From contig JAICSB010000085.1 in the NCBI GenBank assembly GCA_025937115.1, positions 1 through 10,023 of the forward strand: DNA of 10,023 nucleotides. The letters run 5' to 3'. Of this stretch, positions 9,001 to 10,023 are shown one piece after another. The translations under genes were made by a program, and so were the position numbers. Numbering within the stretch: position 1 is the stretch's first letter; each line of letters starts with the position of its first letter. This DNA comes from Pseudonocardiaceae bacterium (GTDB taxonomy: Bacteria > Actinomycetota > Actinomycetes > Mycobacteriales > Pseudonocardiaceae). The notes beneath the pieces were generated by a model. That model did not search any database, was not told the origin of the DNA, and saw nothing but the letters and a program-made list of their open reading frames with translations.

Positions 9001-10023
9001 GACGCGATCCCGCGCTGGATGAGCTGGTGGGATTTTTCGTCAACACCTTGGTGCTGCGCGTCGATCTGGCCGGCGATCCCACCGTCGCCGAACTGCTGGC
9101 CCAGGTGCGAGCACGCGGCCTGGCCGCCTACGAGCACCAAGACGTGCCTTTCGAGGTGCTCGTGGAGCGGCTCAACCCCGCCCGATCGTTGGCCCATCAC
9201 CCGCTGATCCAAGTGGTGTTCGCCTGGAACAATTTCCCCGGGCAAGCCAACGACTCCGCGACCGAGCTGAGTTTGGATGATCTTCAGGTCACACCGCTGC
9301 TCGGGGACACCCAGACCGCGAAAATGGATGTGGTCTTTTTCCTCAAAGAACGCTGGACCGACGCCGGTGAGCCGGCCGGGATTTCCGGGACGGTGGAGTT
9401 CCGCACCGACGTGTTCGACACCGACACCATCCAGGCGTTGGTCGAGCGGTTGGAGCGGGTGTTGGTGGCGATGACCACCGACCCCACCCGGCGGCTGTCA
9501 TCGGTGGATCTGCTCGATGCGGGTGAGCACGCCCGGTTGGATGAGATCGGTAACCGGGCGGCGTTGACCCGGCCCGCGTCGCCGGTGTCGATCCCGGCAT
9601 TGTTCGCCGCGCAGATGGCCTGCACTCCGGATGCGGCGGCGGTGACCTGCGAAGGCCGCTCCATGACGTACCGGGAGATGGATGAGGCCGCGAATCGGTT
9701 GGCCCACCTGCTGGCCGACCGGCAGGTGGGCCCGGGAGCGTGTGTGGCGCTGCTGTTTTCCCGTTCGGTCGAGGCGGTCGTGGCGATCCTGGCGGTGCTC
9801 AAGGCCGGGGCGGCGTATCTGCCGATCGACCCGGCGGCGCCGGCGGAGCGGATCGAATTCCTGCTCGCAGACGCCGCGCCGATCGCCGCGATCACCACGG
9901 CCGGGTTGGCCGAGCGGCTCGACGGGCATGACGTGGTGGTCATCGACGTCGACGATCCCGCTGTGGACGCACAGCCCAGCACGGGCTTGCCGGCGCCGGC
10001 CCCGGACGATATCGCCTACCTGA
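1..10023 (+). CDS. Multimodular non-ribosomal peptide synthetase, internal fragment (partial at both ends)
   Basis: The frame whose first full codon is at 3-5 stays open to the last complete codon at 10020-10022; residue numbers used in this annotation are codon start divided by 3. The enzyme builds a peptide on carrier-bound thioesters in the cytosol: A domains activate amino acids with ATP, T domains carry them on phosphopantetheine, and C domains join them. Domain order seen: A0(C-terminal end)-T0-C1-A1-T1-C2-A2/MT-T2-C3-A3(N-terminal part). I checked the frame at core motifs along the whole length (for example 600, 2460, 3600, 5640, 6720, 7980) and found no frameshift. Neither the true start nor the stop lies here, so total length, loading module and release domain are unknown. 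Actinobacterial A domains often need a small MbtH-like partner; none can be seen here. I recognise the family and mycobacterial style but cannot name the gene. Confidence 0.97.
3..305 (+). other. A0: C-terminal end of an adenylation domain (motifs A8 to A10)
   Basis: The window opens inside motif A8 ([14 protein letters not shown], residues 1-14), the hinge between the large and small subdomains of an NRPS adenylation domain. It continues through the small C-terminal subdomain to A10 ([13 protein letters not shown]). Lys88 (codon 264-266) corresponds to the catalytic lysine that contacts substrate carboxylate and ATP. The pocket residues that would reveal the substrate lie upstream of the window, so the amino acid loaded onto T0 cannot be read. 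The segment is nearly the same as the matching part of A1, at 3234 onward. Confidence 0.93.
318..536 (+). other. T0: peptidyl carrier (thiolation) domain
   Basis: This is a carrier domain of about 73 residues, starting at [20 protein letters not shown] and ending at [10 protein letters not shown]. The core motif [12 protein letters not shown] holds Ser141 (codon 423-425), the residue that receives 4'-phosphopantetheine from a phosphopantetheinyl transferase. It presents the aminoacyl or peptidyl group loaded by A0 as donor to C1. The helix I and helix II surroundings are intact, so it should be functional. Confidence 0.94.
588..1905 (+). other. C1: condensation domain of module 1
   Basis: This domain forms the peptide bond between the donor on T0 and the residue on T1. 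Motif C1 is seen as [14 protein letters not shown] (from residue 198), the active site as HHIASDG (residues 326-332, codons 978-998), [14 protein letters not shown] follows, and then [14 protein letters not shown]. The catalytic second histidine and the structural Asp are present. Length (about 440 residues) is normal. An otherwise conserved proline in the GxPIAGR stretch is alanine here (VGFAIAGR, Ala471, codon 1413-1415). Whether it takes an L- or D-configured donor cannot be settled by eye. It is much closer to C3 than to C2. Confidence 0.94.
588..2450 (+). repeat. Paralogous direct repeat, copy 1 (C1 plus start of A1)
   Basis: This region and 8160-10023 are two copies of the same C domain plus the beginning of an A domain, about 7.57 kb apart in the same orientation. 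Identical protein stretches include [48 protein letters not shown] and DVPFEVLV. At DNA level, short runs such as the one coding DELVGFF are the same or nearly so. This is an intragenic module duplication, not a mobile element; no terminal repeats or transposase are present. Confidence 0.8.
2019..3515 (+). other. A1: adenylation domain, threonine-like pocket code
   Basis: Complete adenylation domain that makes an aminoacyl-AMP and loads T1. Core motifs run in order: A1 MTYREL (from 2091), A2 ending YLAIDP (2244-2261), A3 P-loop-like [11 protein letters not shown] (2454-2486), A4 FDYSVWEIF (2589), A5 NMYGITETT (2886), A7 YRTGDL (3165), A8 [14 protein letters not shown] (3234), A10 NGKLD with Lys1161 (3483). 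Aligned by eye on GrsA, the ten pocket residues read D-Y-W-S-V-G-M-V-H-K, the first nine from codons 2592, 2595, 2604, 2721, 2808, 2814, 2889, 2913 and 2916. The classical Thr code, from memory, is DFWNIGMVHK: seven of ten match, including the diagnostic GMVHK end. The [11 protein letters not shown] form of A5 is also usual in Thr-type domains. Threonine, or a close hydroxy analogue, is therefore the likeliest substrate, though this is a prediction. Confidence 0.9.
3234..3758 (+). repeat. Paralogous direct repeat, copy 2 (A8 through T domain, A1-T1)
   Basis: Matches 3-536. Both copies read [22 protein letters not shown] or [32 protein letters not shown] and EEILAGIYA in the same order. The A2-T2 equivalent is different up to the T domain because of the methyltransferase insertion. 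Confidence 0.8.
3534..3758 (+). other. T1: peptidyl carrier domain of module 1
   Basis: Carrier domain beginning [20 protein letters not shown]. It has the same [12 protein letters not shown] core as T0 and T2. The phosphopantetheine attachment site is Ser1215 (codon 3645-3647). It holds the residue activated by A1, first as acceptor for C1 and then as donor for C2. No epimerisation domain follows, so the residue leaves this module with the configuration it was loaded in, unless C2 is a dual-function type. Confidence 0.94.
3810..5106 (+). other. C2: condensation domain of module 2, ahead of the methylating A domain
   Basis: The domain starts at [16 protein letters not shown] (residue 1270). 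It has an intact active site HHIAFDG (residues 1400-1406, codons 4200-4220), followed by [14 protein letters not shown] and [14 protein letters not shown]. Because the module it serves contains an N-methyltransferase, its acceptor is probably an N-methyl aminoacyl thioester, a secondary amine. The internal sequence (for example [17 protein letters not shown] and the long [14 protein letters not shown] stretch) differs clearly from C1 and C3, so it belongs to a separate lineage within this protein. The donor stereotype (LCL, DCL or dual) was not resolved. Confidence 0.93.
6555..7310 (+). other. MT: SAM-dependent N-methyltransferase domain inserted in A2
   Basis: A class I methyltransferase fold of about 250 residues lies between A8 and A10 of A2, the usual place for NRPS N-methyltransferases such as those of cyclosporin and enniatin synthetases. 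The entry signature is [10 protein letters not shown], then [18 protein letters not shown] (from 6630). The SAM-binding loop is VLEIGVGSG (residues 2245-2253, codons 6735-6761). The family motif NSVVQYFP is at residues 2316-2323 (6948-6971), [14 protein letters not shown] follows near 7030-7070, and the closing signature is [11 protein letters not shown] (7266 onward). All motifs look intact, so methylation of the alpha-amino group of the T2-bound residue before condensation is expected. The family assignment is firm; activity is inferred. Confidence 0.95.
7311..7760 (+). other. Segment rejoining the methyltransferase to the A2 small subdomain
   Basis: This stretch of about 150 residues lies between the methyltransferase end signature and the A10-containing tail of A2. 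It runs from [15 protein letters not shown] to [16 protein letters not shown]. Similar segments follow the MT core in other NRPS A-MT domains (the [11 protein letters not shown] and [18 protein letters not shown] parts fit that pattern). It is the least conserved part of the module, and its codons look less GC-rich than the surrounding A, T and C domains. No separate catalytic motif was seen. Confidence 0.7.
7890..8114 (+). other. T2: peptidyl carrier domain of module 2
   Basis: Carrier domain starting [20 protein letters not shown], with core [18 protein letters not shown]. Ser2667 (codon 8001-8003) is the phosphopantetheine site. It should carry the N-methylated residue made by A2 and MT, first as acceptor in C2 and then as donor to C3. 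Core and flanks match T0 and T1 closely, although the A domain upstream is of another lineage. Confidence 0.94.
8160..9480 (+). other. C3: condensation domain with a substituted active-site histidine
   Basis: Full-length condensation domain: [19 protein letters not shown] at the start (residue 2720), [34 protein letters not shown], then the usual C-terminal half ending near [20 protein letters not shown]. The active-site motif reads HEIAADG (residues 2851-2857, codons 8553-8573) instead of HHxxxDG. The second His, the residue generally assigned to catalysis, is Glu (GAG at 8556-8558); the first His and the Asp-Gly pair remain. Everything else matches C1 closely, so the fold should be intact. 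The domain may be impaired, may use another mechanism, or may serve as a gate; sequence alone cannot decide. It follows a T domain expected to carry an N-methyl residue. Confidence 0.93.
9591..10023 (+). other. A3: N-terminal part of the next adenylation domain (truncated by window end)
   Basis: Begins [19 protein letters not shown] and shows motif A1 as MTYREM and motif A2 ending AAYLPIDP. It stops at APDDIAYL, just before the ATP-binding motif A3 would appear. No pocket residue is inside the window, so the substrate is unreadable. The N-terminal 140 residues track A1 closely (shared stretches include [11 protein letters not shown] and TGLPAPA), which hints at an A1-like domain. That is only a guess, because the pocket region evolves separately. 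Confidence 0.93.

Larger units (their letters stand above)
8160..10023 (+). repeat. Paralogous direct repeat, copy 2 (C3 plus start of A3)
   Basis: Second copy of the C-A unit described at 588-2450. The main functional difference from copy 1 is the HH-to-HE change in the condensation motif. The copy probably continues past the window end. Confidence 0.8.

Noticed and set aside
8280..9245. Minus-strand frame of 321 codons opposite C3
   Set aside because: Antisense shadow. It resembles the shadow opposite C1 only because C1 and C3 are paralogues.
1..10023. Promoters, terminators, tRNA/rRNA genes, CRISPR arrays, insertion sequences
   Set aside because: The whole window is one coding frame. I saw no short tandem or spaced repeat array, transposase or RNA-gene-like fold, and any promoter-like strings inside are unsupported.

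Overview
The window is a fragment from inside one very large non-ribosomal peptide synthetase (NRPS) gene on the + strand. A single reading frame (codons beginning at position 3, then every third base) is open from the first base to the last. It gives about 3,340 codons with no stop, no start codon that belongs to the gene, and no intergenic DNA. The DNA is GC-rich with G/C-heavy third positions. The protein style (C domains with [11 protein letters not shown] and [15 protein letters not shown] domains with [16 protein letters not shown] domains with [12 protein letters not shown]) resembles the NRPSs of mycobacteria and related Actinobacteria. Mycobacteriaceae is my best guess from remembered sequence style, not from a search.

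Domain order is: [end of A0]-T0 / C1-A1-T1 / C2-A2(with inserted N-methyltransferase)-T2 / C3-[start of A3]. The window therefore holds two complete extension modules flanked by two partial ones. All three carrier domains keep the phosphopantetheine serine. A1 has a pocket code read as DYWSVGMVHK, close to the classical threonine code. A2 has an unusual code read as DAGVIGGIWK, with no confident substrate. A2 is split between its A8 and A10 motifs by a SAM-dependent N-methyltransferase domain, so its residue should enter the peptide N-methylated. No epimerisation, thioesterase or reductase domain lies in the window, so chain release happens elsewhere. The expected partial product is ...X0 - Thr-like - N-methyl-X2 - X3..., assuming collinearity.

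The points most worth a second look are these. C3, directly after the methylating module, has HEIAADG where the condensation active site should be HHxxxDG: the catalytic second histidine is glutamate, and its codon is two bases away from the CAC used in C1 and C2. C1 plus the start of A1 and C3 plus the start of A3 are close paralogues about 7.57 kb apart, while the C2-A2-MT block between them is clearly different. That suggests modules were duplicated and shuffled. The methyltransferase and its C-terminal flank look somewhat less GC-rich in codon choice than the rest. The window may belong to a lipopeptide pathway of the general kind known in mycobacteria (glycopeptidolipids, N-methylated lipopeptides), but no accessory genes are present here to prove that.
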